A DNA stretch of 26,865 nt from JABAYQ01 sp042091225 (GCA_042091225.1 JBELHW010000018.1:1-26865); one strand, 5' to 3'. Numbered from the stretch's first letter, positions 16,501-23,598 are shown. Program-made: numbers and translations. Notes: generated by a model from the letters alone, not told the origin.

Positions 16501-17644
16501 TACTTTGATTATCAGGAAAAATTAAAGTTGGATTTGCAGTAAATAAGTTAGAATTATAAATATTTTGTTGGGACTCTGCTAAATCTAAAAAAGCTAATAT
16601 GTTTCTTGTGTTCTCTACCGTTCCTGTTTTGTTTGTAACCCATACTTCTAGTTTAGTAATGTTTACTGCAGAATTGATAAATGGTAATTGCTCTAATGCG
16701 TTATCGTATTGGTCTTTAAAATAATGACTCAAAAAGTAGTGTTTGTTAGCTTCGTATTGATCAGCATAAATGTCGAATTCTGTGGTTTGCGCTCCAGCCT
16801 CAACGTCAATTACTTTAGAATTACTTTCTTGCTTAGAGAAGATAGTTGTTACGGTTGCTTTACCAAATTGAAGTTGGGTTTTAACCCCAAGTAAACTTTG
16901 AGAGCCAGTAATCAGAGTACCATTAAGAGGAAGACCTACATTTCCGATTTCAATTTTTTTAATTATTTCATCTTCTTCACCAACATATTCAAGCTTAATT
17001 TTATTATCAAAATTAAAGGTTGCTTCAGTATTAAAATTAGTATTTAATTGCAATTTATCTCCTATTTTACCAATTACATTCATTTGGATTTTTTGTTTAA
17101 AATCGAAGCTTGTTGTAGCTTGTCTGTCAACTGGTACTGTTGGATTTTTTGTATTATTATGTTTTACAGAAAATATTAGTTCAGCCGAACCTTGAGGCCT
17201 TATATCTACAGAGCTATTACCAAAAATTTTATCGAAAACTTCGCCTCCAATGTCGATACTTAATGGACCCTTTGATTTATTTTGATCATTTAGAGAAGGA
17301 CTAGCAATTTTTTGTTTCCAATAATTTTGTTTTTGTTGGTCGTAATTATAATTACTGTATTCGCTAAAAGTGAAATAAGTAGGATTTGAAATTCTAAATT
17401 TACTTTTGCTATGATTAACAGTATAATTTCCTGATTCGGAATTATATTCAATTTCTGGACTTAAAATAGAAGGATAGCTAAGAAAAAAACCTCCATTAGA
17501 GCTATATAAGGGATTTTGCCATTGTTGAGGAGATTGAAAGTCATAAGGCAATGTATCATTCCCAGTTTGAGAATAGGAATTACCTACACCTAGGAATCCC
17601 CAAATAAAAACAATCAAAAAAGGAAAAGTTCTAAACAAAATCAA
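10502..17644 (-). CDS. sprA: T9SS outer-membrane translocon / gliding protein SprA (Sov)
   Basis: A 2380-residue exported protein, close to the length of Flavobacterium johnsoniae SprA. SprA (Sov in Porphyromonas) is the giant outer-membrane barrel through which type IX secretion substrates leave the cell, and it is required for gliding in motile species. Visible features are an N-terminal hydrophobic signal (about residues 8-21, ending NSYSQ), alternating beta-rich repeats such as LNTNFNTEATFNFDN and KTQLQFGKATVTTIFSKQ, the GTAYIDDFEAS segment, NPKKG and CGEIWLNELRLTDFDERGG, and a terminal beta strand ending RFTLAQ. No ATG lies near the signal peptide: the best start is TTG at 17644, with a second TTG two codons on. 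It begins 22 nt after ruvA and is probably cotranscribed with it. The secreted CTD proteins encoded nearby are candidate cargo. Confidence 0.96.
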   Translation of the reverse strand: MILFRTFPFLIVFIWGFLGVGNSYSQTGNDTLPYDFQSPQQWQNPLYSSNGGFFLSYPSILSPEIEYNSESGNYTVNHSKSKFRISNPTYFTFSEYSNYNYDQQKQNYWKQKIASPSLNDQNKSKGPLSIDIGGEVFDKIFGNSSVDIRPQGSAELIFSVKHNNTKNPTVPVDRQATTSFDFKQKIQMNVIGKIGDKLQLNTNFNTEATFNFDNKIKLEYVGEEDEIIKKIEIGNVGLPLNGTLITGSQSLLGVKTQLQFGKATVTTIFSKQESNSKVIDVEAGAQTTEFDIYADQYEANKHYFLSHYFKDQYDNALEQLPFINSAVNITKLEVWVTNKTGTVENTRNILAFLDLAESQQNIYNSNLFTANPTLIFPDNQSNNLYDQMLSEGEILRNLNQISSVFSPTSYPGFLGSQDYEKIERARLLSPSEYTLHPQLGYISLNSVIGPDEVLAVAFQYTIGGQTYQVGEFTSNGPSAPNSLYLKLLKNINFSPRLPNWDLMMKNIYSLGAYNLSQDEFYLDIVYENTKDNGSITNYIPEGNINGQPLIKLLGLDQLNSQQESRSDGIFDFIPGITIVSSNGRIIFPVREPFGNNLREKFTNPDIADVYAYDVLYDSTLNIAQQFPEFNKFRLKGTYQSESGSEIYLGVLSVEEGSVVVTAGGVRLEEGTDYTVNYGMGKVTIINDGILLSGTPIRIAVESNSFGLTRKTLIGTHVDYRVSDDFMLGGTILNLTERPYTKKVNTGEEPISNTIWGLDGTYRTKSTFLTKVIDKIPFLDTKEESSITATAEFAHLIPGHQRAVGEEGTAYIDDFEASSTGIDIKNAGSWFLASIPNDPVLFPESQLPNQTPKIGNLASGFNRGLLSWYSIDPTFYRNTSTSPTHIQNDLAQLSNHIVREVLEKEVFPNRDPQFSSQISNIPLLNINYNPFKRGPYNFDADNIDSQGSLLFPETRWGGIMRKIESTDFETQNIEFLEFWVMDPFNDDSQNENGGTIILNLGNISEDVLKDGFKSYENGLPTSNVIENLDTSSSVWGYMPSTFALTNTFDVQSNSRSLQDVGYDGLRDVDERAFFDTSYVQKLNQRFGNASQAYINAFEDPAGDNFQYFLGDDLDGQQASILSRYEYYSGIDGNSALPNPTTISSTSIPNTEDINFDNTLNESESYFHYEIPIFPGMQVGENYISDVQESEITTVDGRSRTIKWYQFKVPVQQPTKIVGSIRDFKSIRFVRMIMKDFEDPITLRLATLELVRGEWRRYNFDLREQGEYVPTDNDNNTIFDVSVVNIEENGKRSPIPYVLPPGIEQEIDNTTTSIRRQNEQSLVLKVCDLEDGDSRAAYKTFNNDFRTYKKLKMYVHAEASGVDQTALKDNDLHLFIRLGTDFNDNFYEYSVPLKLTPWGTSSLDDELIWPSENEIDLEFAVLQEVKKLRNKAIKDGLIESSSEVYKNYLGEGEITVVGNPNLSQVKTIMLGIRNPKKGTSSQNTFSDDGLAKCGEIWLNELRLTDFDERGGYAANARLNARLADFANVNFSGSMSTVGFGSIEQSLNNRQKYDAYQYDASSTFALGDFFSEKANLKIPLYVGMSESIQNPQYNPLDPDITLKESLNELSSQEEKDSLKSIVQDYTKRKSINFTNVRKSQSANKSKKARIYDLENFSLTYSRNELNSRSISLTERTTIDTRAGISYNFASAPKNIKPFSKVKLFKNKYFRLLRDFNFYTRPKAISFQTDLNRYYNKTQFRNINSDFILEPSYAKGFLWNRNYSVKYDLTRTLKTEFKVRNSASIDEPYGEISKLDPFYKEKRDTIWNNFINFGRPTIYHHDLNLSYNLPLNKFPLTNWISLTTKYSASFDWIAAPVAIERLGNTIQNNNSKQINSTFNLTQLYKKIPYLNKVNKKFNSQRRPGRNGSRNAIILPADQDTVKLTFQDYIDYAANFAMMLKNVSVSYSQTHGTMLPGFNRKPGFFGQDWTDMSPGIPFALGVQNIGIDTLSGANGWLTNDSTLNQYSRTNNSETLNLRSTVEPFKGFRIELTASRINSENNQSIFRFNSDGNYQAFNPIENGSYSISFISWNTAFTKDFENHSSQTFQEFRNNRLIIANRLAALNPNPNPIDSTGFPVGYQETSDEVLISSFLAAYAGKNPNTVSLNKFPKIPLPNWRINYDGLKNIKWFSKRFKTITMSHSYRSTYSVGSYVTNLDYQDFNGDGWADQVNEATNNYFNQYEFNQVTLRESLSPLFKLDMTLKNSVLARVEIKKDRTLTLGLSNNQLTERSTSELIVGSGYRLKDLSFNVRAAGKQTQVKSDLDLKLDFSIRTNKVVIRQLVENLEEITGGNSVFSLKFTADYVVSSRLNLRLFYDRVFTNPYVTSSFESAVSNGGFSIRFTLAQ

Positions 17645-17666
17645 ATTCTTAAAGAAGGCAAAAATA

Positions 17667-18248
17667 TTATAAATTTTTGAGCACTCTCTTAACTAACTCC
17701 TCAACTTCCAGATTAGATTGATTTTTCAATTCTCTATCAATTGCTTTGTTAACCATATTTTTAGAAAAGCCCAGCATTGTTAAAGCACTTAACGCTTCTT
17801 CTCTCGTTGTATTGTGTAAAATTGGGTTCTCATCAGCCGAAATTCCTTGCTTAGCAATTTTATCTTTTAAATCTAATATTATTCTTTGTGCTGTCTTTGC
17901 TCCAATTCCTTTAACACTTTTAAGAGCCACTACGTTTTCTGATAATATAGCCATCTGAGCATCGTTTGGAGAAAGGGAAGACAAAATAGTTTGGGCTGTA
18001 TTTGTTCCAACACCAGAAACAGATATTAAAAGACGAAACAATTCTCTTTCTGCTTTTTCAAAAAATCCATACAACGTGTGTGAATCTTCCTTGATAGATA
18101 GATGAGTGAAAAGACTACAAAGTTCTGAATCAGATATTTGTGAAAATGTATGAAGCGAAATACGAATCATATAACCAATACCGTTACAGTCCACTACTAC
18201 AAACGACGGATTCTTTTCGACTAACTTTCCTTTAATGTGTGTTATCAT
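17667..18248 (-). CDS. ruvA: Holliday junction DNA helicase subunit RuvA
   Basis: A 193-residue RuvA. The N-terminal OB-fold starts MITHIKGKLVEKNPSF, the helix-hairpin-helix pair includes VSGVGTNTAQTILS and VKGIGAKTAQRIILDLKDK, and a flexible linker leads to the C-terminal RuvB-contacting domain (TREEALSALTMLGFS). RuvA tetramers bind Holliday junctions and load the RuvB motor for branch migration. The ATG at 18248 overlaps the maeB stop as ATGA, so translation is probably coupled. sprA follows after 22 nt. ruvB is not present here, as in many Bacteroidota where ruvA and ruvB are apart. Confidence 0.97.
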   Translation of the reverse strand: MITHIKGKLVEKNPSFVVVDCNGIGYMIRISLHTFSQISDSELCSLFTHLSIKEDSHTLYGFFEKAERELFRLLISVSGVGTNTAQTILSSLSPNDAQMAILSENVVALKSVKGIGAKTAQRIILDLKDKIAKQGISADENPILHNTTREEALSALTMLGFSKNMVNKAIDRELKNQSNLEVEELVKRVLKNL

Positions 18249-20515
18249 TTCTTTTTTGTTTGGGCATCAATAACGGCAATAGTAACCATATTTACAATCT
18301 CTCTAACCGAACATCCTAACTGAAGAATGTGAACAGGCTTTTTCATTCCTATTAAAACAGGACCAATTGCATCTACATCATCTAATTCTTGAATAAGCTT
18401 ATAAGCTATATTGCCTGACTCTAAGTTAGGAAATATTAGTGTATTTGCATTTTCTTTTAAGTTGTTAAATGAAAAAACATAATCTCTTTTTTCTTTATTG
18501 AGGGCAAAATCAGCTTGTATCTCTCCTTCCACATTTAAAGAGTTATTTTTTTGTTTAATAATTTGCACAGCCTTAGATATTTTTCTCGACCCTTCAGAAT
18601 TTGAAGAACCAAAATTGGAATAAGACAACATTGCTACTCTTGGTTTTATATTAAACTTTTTTACGGCTTTTGATGTAAGTAAAGCTATTTCTGCTAGCTC
18701 TTCAGCTGAAGGATCTATGTTAATGGTAGTGTCTGCTAAGAAAAGGGCACCTTTTTTGGTGTTCATAATAAACATTCCAGCAACTTTTTCCACTCCATCT
18801 TCTGTTCCAATAATTTGAAGAGCTGGCTTAATTGTGCTAGGGTAATTCCTAGAAATTCCTGAAATTAAAGCATCTGCTTGATTTAATTCCAACATCATTG
18901 CCCCAAAATAATTTCGCTCTCTCATTAGTTTTCTAGCTTCATATAAAGTTACACCTTTACGCTGTCTCTTTTTATAAAACTCCTCTCCAAACAAATACCT
19001 TCTTTCTTTCTCTTCATTACTTTTTGGATCAATTATAGTGACATCTTCTAAGTCTAAAGCATTTTCTTCAATTAATTGAAGAATTATCTTAGTTCTTCCT
19101 AATAAAATTGGTTCTGCTATTCCTTCGTCTTTAACTTGCTGTGCTGCTTTCAAAATTTTATAGTGCTCTGCTTCAGCAAAAACTACTCTTTTAGGGTTTC
19201 TAATTGCTCTATTGGTAATTGATTTCAATAATTTATTATCAAACCCTAATCTACTTTCTAAATCTTGTGCATATGCATCTAAATCTGTAATTTTCAATTG
19301 TGCAACACCGGAGTCAATTGCTGCTTTAGCTACTGCTGGAGCAACAACAGAAATTAAACGATTATCTAATGGTTTTGGAATGATGTAATCGGGTCCAAAT
19401 GTAATTACTTGTTCTCCGTATGCTAAATTTACTGTTTCTGGCACTAACTCCTTAGTTAAATCAGCTATACTTCTAACTGCAGCTAATTTCATTTCTTCAT
19501 TAATACATTTTGCACGTACATCTAAAGCACCTCTAAAAATATAGGGAAAACCCAGAACATTATTAACCTGATTAGGATGATCTGACCTTCCGGTGGCCAT
19601 TATTATATCTTCTCTTACGCTAATAGCATCTTTGTATGAAATTTCTGGATCAGGATTAGCTAATGCAAAAACTATAGGATTAGTATTCATTGAAGAAATC
19701 ATTTCTTTTGAAACTATATTTCCTTGAGAAAGGCCTAAAAATACATCTGCATCTTTCATTACATCCTCTAAAGTTTTTACATCTCTATTTGTAGCAAATT
19801 CTGCTTTTTCTTTTGTAAGATTTTTTATGTCAGCCCTAATAACGCCTTTACTATCAAGCATTACAATATTCTCTTTTTTAGCTCCTAAAGACAAATACAA
19901 TCTTGTACAAGACATTGCTGCTGCTCCTGCTCCATTTACCACAATTAAAACATCTTCAATGTCTTTTTGAGCAAGCTCTAATGCGTTTAATAAAGCAGCA
20001 CTTGAGATTATAGCTGTTCCATGCTGATCATCGTGCATTATAGGGATGTTAAGCACCTCTTTGAGCCTTTTTTCTATTTCAAAACATTCGGGAGCCTTTA
20101 TATCCTCTAAGTTAATTCCTCCAAAAGTGGGCGAAATTGCTTTCACTGTATTTACAAAGGTATCAATATCGTTAGCATCTACTTCAATATCAAAAACATC
20201 AATATCAGCAAATATTTTAAACAACAACCCCTTACCTTCCATAACTGGCTTTGACGCTTCCGGACCAATATCTCCTAAGCCTAATACTGCTGTTCCGTTT
20301 GATATCACAGCAACTAAGTTACTTTTGGCAGTGTATTTATAGACATCATCCTTATTCTCGCTTATCGCTATACAAGGATTGGCAACTCCTGGAGAATAAG
20401 CCAAAGCCAAATCTCTTTGTGTGCTGTGTTTTTTGGTCGGAATAACTTCAATTTTACCAGGACGACCATTTTTATGATAATCTAAAGCCTCTTTCTTGTT
20501 GCTTTTTTTAGCCAT
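18245..20515 (-). CDS. maeB: NADP-dependent malic enzyme with C-terminal phosphotransacetylase-like domain
   Basis: A 756-residue two-domain MaeB. The N-terminal malic enzyme part (about residues 1-420) has LALAYSPGVANPC, GLGDIGPEASKPVMEGK, the catalytic/metal segment HDDQHGTAI, VVNGAGAAA for dinucleotide binding, and FALANPDPEI. The C-terminal part (about 430-756) resembles phosphate acetyltransferase, with AEHYKILKAAQ, LISGISRNYPSTIKPAL and PVLIGMKKPVHIL. MaeB decarboxylates malate to pyruvate with NADP; the Pta-like domain is regulatory (acetyl-CoA inhibition in E. coli) rather than catalytic. The ATG at 20515 is the first gene of maeB-ruvA-sprA. No perfect TAnnTTTG box was found upstream; a near match ending in A lies in the terminator-containing gap. 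Confidence 0.96.
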   Translation of the reverse strand: MAKKSNKKEALDYHKNGRPGKIEVIPTKKHSTQRDLALAYSPGVANPCIAISENKDDVYKYTAKSNLVAVISNGTAVLGLGDIGPEASKPVMEGKGLLFKIFADIDVFDIEVDANDIDTFVNTVKAISPTFGGINLEDIKAPECFEIEKRLKEVLNIPIMHDDQHGTAIISSAALLNALELAQKDIEDVLIVVNGAGAAAMSCTRLYLSLGAKKENIVMLDSKGVIRADIKNLTKEKAEFATNRDVKTLEDVMKDADVFLGLSQGNIVSKEMISSMNTNPIVFALANPDPEISYKDAISVREDIIMATGRSDHPNQVNNVLGFPYIFRGALDVRAKCINEEMKLAAVRSIADLTKELVPETVNLAYGEQVITFGPDYIIPKPLDNRLISVVAPAVAKAAIDSGVAQLKITDLDAYAQDLESRLGFDNKLLKSITNRAIRNPKRVVFAEAEHYKILKAAQQVKDEGIAEPILLGRTKIILQLIEENALDLEDVTIIDPKSNEEKERRYLFGEEFYKKRQRKGVTLYEARKLMRERNYFGAMMLELNQADALISGISRNYPSTIKPALQIIGTEDGVEKVAGMFIMNTKKGALFLADTTINIDPSAEELAEIALLTSKAVKKFNIKPRVAMLSYSNFGSSNSEGSRKISKAVQIIKQKNNSLNVEGEIQADFALNKEKRDYVFSFNNLKENANTLIFPNLESGNIAYKLIQELDDVDAIGPVLIGMKKPVHILQLGCSVREIVNMVTIAVIDAQTKKK

Positions 20516-20530
20516 TATTTTATTGTATTA

Positions 20531-20556
20531 AAAAAAAAGCCGGAATTAACCGGCTT
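20531..20556 (-). terminator. Rho-independent terminator after the T9SS cargo gene
   Basis: Read on the minus strand, a perfect 7-bp stem (AAGCCGG/CCGGCTT, 20537-20543 and 20550-20556) with a 6-nt loop is followed by a run of T residues (20538-20531). It ends the gene at 20576-21277 before maeB begins. Confidence 0.88.
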
Positions 20557-20575
20557 GATAAATTTAATGTAATAT

Positions 20576-21277
20576 TTAATCTGTTATTACTAATCTTTTC
20601 ATTGTTTTCACCTCACCTTCTATAATTATATTAGCAAAATATAATCCAGATTTTTGGTTAGAAAAATCGAAACTTAAACTTCCTTCTTTATCATAAATTG
20701 TTTCATTGAAAACTACACTTCCTAACATATCAGAAACTATAATTGTCGCAATCTGACCCATTTTCAAGTCGTAATCAATTGAGGTTAATGAATTACTTGG
20801 ATTAGGATGAAATTCACTAAAGTAATCGTTGTTTAAATCGGCAATAGATGTAGATTCTGTTGAATATGAAATATTTACACAAGCAGAATCTGCAATATTA
20901 TTTTCATCAAATACACAGTATTTCACAACAGCAGAACCAGTTGTAGCATTTGGTTGATAGTGAATAGAAAAACTTGTTTCGTTTGTGGTGTTTGCTTCTA
21001 CATTCAAAACACCAGAGGAAAAGCTCACATTTGCAGGATAACATAAATCCCAGCAAAAATAGTTAGAAGAACCTTGAGGGGCAGTTCCGACAAGTTGTCT
21101 TGATGCCTTTAGGCTTAAATCTGTATCAGAAGTGTTTTCTACATCAATTACTGTATAAAGTTCAAAATCATCACTACTACCAATAACAGGATTGGCATGA
21201 GGGGTTAAAACTATAGATTGAGACACTGCTACAAAAGAACAACAAGCAAAGAGTAAGTAGATAAGAGACTTTTTCAT
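20576..21277 (-). CDS. Secreted protein with T9SS type A sorting domain and CWDLC motif
   Basis: I start this 233-residue protein at the ATG at 21277 (MKKSLIYLL); a TTG nine codons upstream is unlikely because the signal peptide begins at the ATG. The signal peptide ends near VAVSQ (residue 20). The body (about 25-140) is beta-rich, with four cysteines in the mature chain: Cys75 and Cys79 in the YFCWDLCYP motif, Cys121 and Cys133. The Bacteroidota secreted-protein domain with a CWxxCYP core is familiar to me but has no known function. The last ~85 residues (147-233) are a type A T9SS sorting domain: FHPNPS, IIVSDMLGSVV, SGLYFANI and a basic end. It should be exported by Sec and then through SprA. 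It is divergent from the Omp28-like gene and has its own promoter box and terminator. Confidence 0.88.
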   Translation of the reverse strand: MKKSLIYLLFACCSFVAVSQSIVLTPHANPVIGSSDDFELYTVIDVENTSDTDLSLKASRQLVGTAPQGSSNYFCWDLCYPANVSFSSGVLNVEANTTNETSFSIHYQPNATTGSAVVKYCVFDENNIADSACVNISYSTESTSIADLNNDYFSEFHPNPSNSLTSIDYDLKMGQIATIIVSDMLGSVVFNETIYDKEGSLSFDFSNQKSGLYFANIIIEGEVKTMKRLVITD

Positions 21278-21301
21278 AATTAGCAATTTTAATTGATAAA
21301 A

Positions 21302-21309
21302 CAAATATA
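21302..21309 (-). promoter_or_regulatory. Candidate -7 box (TATATTTG) for the CWDLC cargo gene
   Basis: The minus-strand TATATTTG is a full match to TAnnTTTG and ends 24 nt before the ATG at 21277. The surrounding intergenic DNA is AT-rich, so chance matches are possible. Confidence 0.5.
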
Positions 21310-21364
21310 ATAAAATAAAACTGTACTCTAGACATAAGAGAATCCAAAAATTTTACCGTTGAGC

Positions 21365-21388
21365 GAGTAAGTTTACAACTTCTTACTC
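21365..21388. repeat. Inverted repeat GAGTAAG-N10-CTTACTC in the divergent intergenic region
   Basis: Perfect 7-bp arms at 21365-21371 and 21382-21388 lie near the middle of the 171-nt gap between two divergent exported-protein genes. No T-run follows, so it is not a standard terminator. It could be an operator half-site pair or an RNA hairpin; function is not shown. Confidence 0.4.
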
Positions 21389-21448
21389 CAAAACAAACTT
21401 TCGTAATTAAAATTTTATAATTTTATACTGACTTAAACGTTTATACAC

Positions 21449-22546
21449 ATGAAAAAACTAATACTTTCGGTATTTATTCTTTTTACCTTTTTTTCTTATT
21501 CACAAGACCTAGTTAGCATTGTTCCTTCTTCTAGAACTGCTCTTATCGAAGAATTTACTGCTGTTGGTTGTGGAAACTGTCCTACTGGACATTCTATCAC
21601 AAGCACTTTAGAAAGTGAAAATTTAAACAAAGTAATATCAATTAGATACCATCACGGTTTTCTAGCCAACCCTAGCGGAGATAATTTAGATTTCAGAACA
21701 AGTTTTAGCGATTCTCTAGCCCTGCAAGCAGAATTAGTTGGCCAACCATTAGCAACAGTTAACAGAAATATTTTTGATGGCTTAAACAAAACAAGTCTTT
21801 CGATATTTGAGTTAGAAAGTTCATGCTCAGAAATAATATCGCAAGAGGCAGTAGTAAATATTGGCGCTAATGCAATTATAGATTCTTCAACAAATGAGTT
21901 AGAAATAAATATAGAGTTATATTATACTGGCAATCAATTAGTAAATACAAACTTATTAAATGTCGCATTACTACAAAATAATATAATAGCAACACAAGCA
22001 GTATATAGCGTACCAACTCCAAATGATTTTTTAGAAAATGGACTGTATTCTCATAAATACGTGTTAAGGCATTTGATAACCGGACAATGGGGAATACCTG
22101 TAGAGATTAATGAGGGGCCACTAATCAGTGAAAAAATTAATTATAGCATTCCTCTGGAATATAGAAATATTTCTGTCAACTTAGAGAATCTCGAATTAGT
22201 GATTTTTGTTAATGAAGATAGACAACAAGTACTTAACGCCATAAAAATAACTCCTGAATTTGGTTCTCTTCAATCTTCAAGTGTAATTGAAGAAACTAGT
22301 TTTAAAGTAAGAGTATATCCAAACCCAGTTAATAGAAATGCAATTATAAACATCAATAATTTATCCAACGATATTGATCAAATTCAAATAATTGATGTTA
22401 CTGGCAAATTACTCTATTCTAACAAAAAATTTAATGAAACAGACAATGTTTTATTACAAGATTTAGACTATAAACCAGGAATATATTTTATACAGTTTTT
22501 GCAAAAAAATCAAATAATTTCAAATGAAAAACTCATTATTCACTAA
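21449..22546 (+). CDS. Omp28-related secreted protein with T9SS type A sorting domain
   Basis: A 365-residue exported protein. The signal peptide ends around YSQ (residue 19). The segment TALIEEFTAVGCGNCPTGH, with Cys41 and Cys44 as a CxxC pair, is the signature of the Omp28 family of thioredoxin-fold Bacteroidota outer-membrane/secreted proteins. The family was named from a Porphyromonas surface antigen and its exact chemistry is unsettled. A beta-rich middle follows, and the last 82 residues (284-365) are a type A T9SS sorting domain (VRVYPNPV, IIDVTGKLLYS, PGIYFIQF). The protein should therefore cross the outer membrane through SprA. It starts a plus-strand run of thioredoxin-fold genes: the next ATG is 20 nt downstream. 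No perfect TAnnTTTG box was found ahead of it. Confidence 0.87.
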   Translation: MKKLILSVFILFTFFSYSQDLVSIVPSSRTALIEEFTAVGCGNCPTGHSITSTLESENLNKVISIRYHHGFLANPSGDNLDFRTSFSDSLALQAELVGQPLATVNRNIFDGLNKTSLSIFELESSCSEIISQEAVVNIGANAIIDSSTNELEINIELYYTGNQLVNTNLLNVALLQNNIIATQAVYSVPTPNDFLENGLYSHKYVLRHLITGQWGIPVEINEGPLISEKINYSIPLEYRNISVNLENLELVIFVNEDRQQVLNAIKITPEFGSLQSSSVIEETSFKVRVYPNPVNRNAIININNLSNDIDQIQIIDVTGKLLYSNKKFNETDNVLLQDLDYKPGIYFIQFLQKNQIISNEKLIIH

Positions 22547-22566
22547 ATAATTAAAACCAAAGTATT

Positions 22567-23100
22567 ATGAAAAACTTACCAATAATTTTATTTTTAATAA
22601 GTAGTATGCCCGTTTGGGCTCAGTTAGAGGATGGAACAATTGCTCCCGACTTTACAGTCGATGATATTTTAGGGGTAGAACACTCTCTTTACGAAGATTA
22701 TCTGGATCAGGGAATACCAGTAATAATGGATATTTCTGCAACTTGGTGTGGTCCGTGCTGGAATTACCATGAGTCACACGCATTAAAAAACTTATATACT
22801 ATTTTCGGAGCACACGGTTCTAATGAAGTACAAGTTTTATTTGTTGAAGGAGATCCTAATACTCCAACAAGCGAACTAGAGTTCAGTAACCTTGGTAATT
22901 GGATTGAAGGAACTCCTTACCCTATAATTGATAATGGAACAATAGTACAATTATATAGTATTGGTTATTTCCCTACAGTATACGCCATTTGTCCTAACAG
23001 AAAGGTGTATGAAATTGGACAAAGTAATTCCAATGATTTAGTTAGTTTAACCGAACAAAATTGTGGAGTATCATTAAATAGAATTCAAAACAATATTTAG
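22567..23100 (+). CDS. Secreted thioredoxin-like protein, truncated by an in-frame amber codon
   Basis: This 177-residue frame starts at the ATG at 22567 and has a signal peptide ending VWAQ (residue 18-19). A TlpA/redoxin-like thioredoxin domain follows, with the active site ATWCGPCWNYH (Cys61, Cys64) and a likely cis-proline in GYFPT. It is a tandem paralog of the intact 515-residue protein starting at 23688: both share ISATWCGPCW and SNLGNWIE. The frame stops at TAG (23098-23100), but the same frame stays open beyond it and encodes the rest of the protein expected from the paralog. The thioredoxin domain itself appears complete, so the short product could still fold and be exported to the periplasm, but it would lack the T9SS sorting signal. 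It may be a pseudogene, a recent mutation or a sequencing error. Confidence 0.75.
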   Translation: MKNLPIILFLISSMPVWAQLEDGTIAPDFTVDDILGVEHSLYEDYLDQGIPVIMDISATWCGPCWNYHESHALKNLYTIFGAHGSNEVQVLFVEGDPNTPTSELEFSNLGNWIEGTPYPIIDNGTIVQLYSIGYFPTVYAICPNRKVYEIGQSNSNDLVSLTEQNCGVSLNRIQNNI

Positions 23101-23544
23101 TTGGAAGATACTGAAGCCGCTGCATGCCCGATTGAAAGCCCAAAACCTAAAGTAAAGATTATCAATCATGGAACTAATACAATTACATCTGTTAAACTAG
23201 AACTTTTTGAGGGAGAATCAACTACGCCAATAGATGAGGTAGTTTGGGAAGGAAATTTAACCCCATTTGAAGAAGATTTTGCAGAATTCTCGACAATTTC
23301 AAATTTTAATCCTGAAGCTGAATATCTTGCTTTAGCTAGCGACCCAAATAATGAGACTGACGCAAATGATGCTCTAAATCAAGCAACTATTTATGTGACA
23401 AATATGCTTGGAAAAAAAGTAATTGAGTTAAATAATTTTAATACTAATATTATTGACATCTCTTCACTTGATAACGGCATATACTTTTTAAACACAAATT
23501 TAAATGGAAAACTAATAACTGAAAAATTTGCAATTCTAAAATAA
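23101..23544 (+). pseudogene. Downstream remnant of the amber-interrupted thioredoxin-like T9SS protein
   Basis: This stretch continues the 22567 frame directly after its TAG and has no credible start codon of its own (first codon TTG, no promoter or ribosome-binding context). It encodes an Ig/CARDB-like segment (KVKIINHGTNTITSVKLEL, cf. VSVTVQNLGTEILTGFTVEV in the paralog). From about 23383 the C-terminal half of a T9SS type A sorting domain follows (IYVTNMLGKKVIE, SLDNGIYFLN). Compared with the intact paralog, the piece corresponding to about residues 286-457 is missing, including the middle beta domain and the YPNP start of the sorting domain. An in-frame deletion plus a stop codon argues for decay rather than programmed readthrough. 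Confidence 0.72.
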
Positions 23545-23562
23545 AAACAAGATTTCTTTTTT

Positions 23563-23598
23563 AAAAAAGGTTGATTTTTATAATCAACCTTTTTTTTT
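23563..23598 (+). terminator. Rho-independent terminator after the interrupted gene
   Basis: A 9-10-bp stem (AAGGTTGAT at 23567-23575 and ATCAACCTT at 23583-23591) is followed by an uninterrupted T-run to 23598. It separates the Omp28-like operon from the intact thioredoxin-like gene. Confidence 0.9.

Noticed and set aside
20046..20342. 98-codon open frame on the plus strand inside maeB
   Set aside because: It is a shadow of the well-supported maeB frame with no recognisable domain or promoter.
21278..21304. TTG start extending the CWDLC cargo protein by nine residues
   Set aside because: The signal peptide MKKSLIYLL begins at the ATG at 21277 and the predicted promoter box overlaps the extension.
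23098..23103. Programmed amber readthrough (or pyrrolysine) at the TAG
   Set aside because: No readthrough stem-loop or pyrrolysine genes are visible, and the downstream part has also lost about 170 residues, which fits pseudogene decay better.
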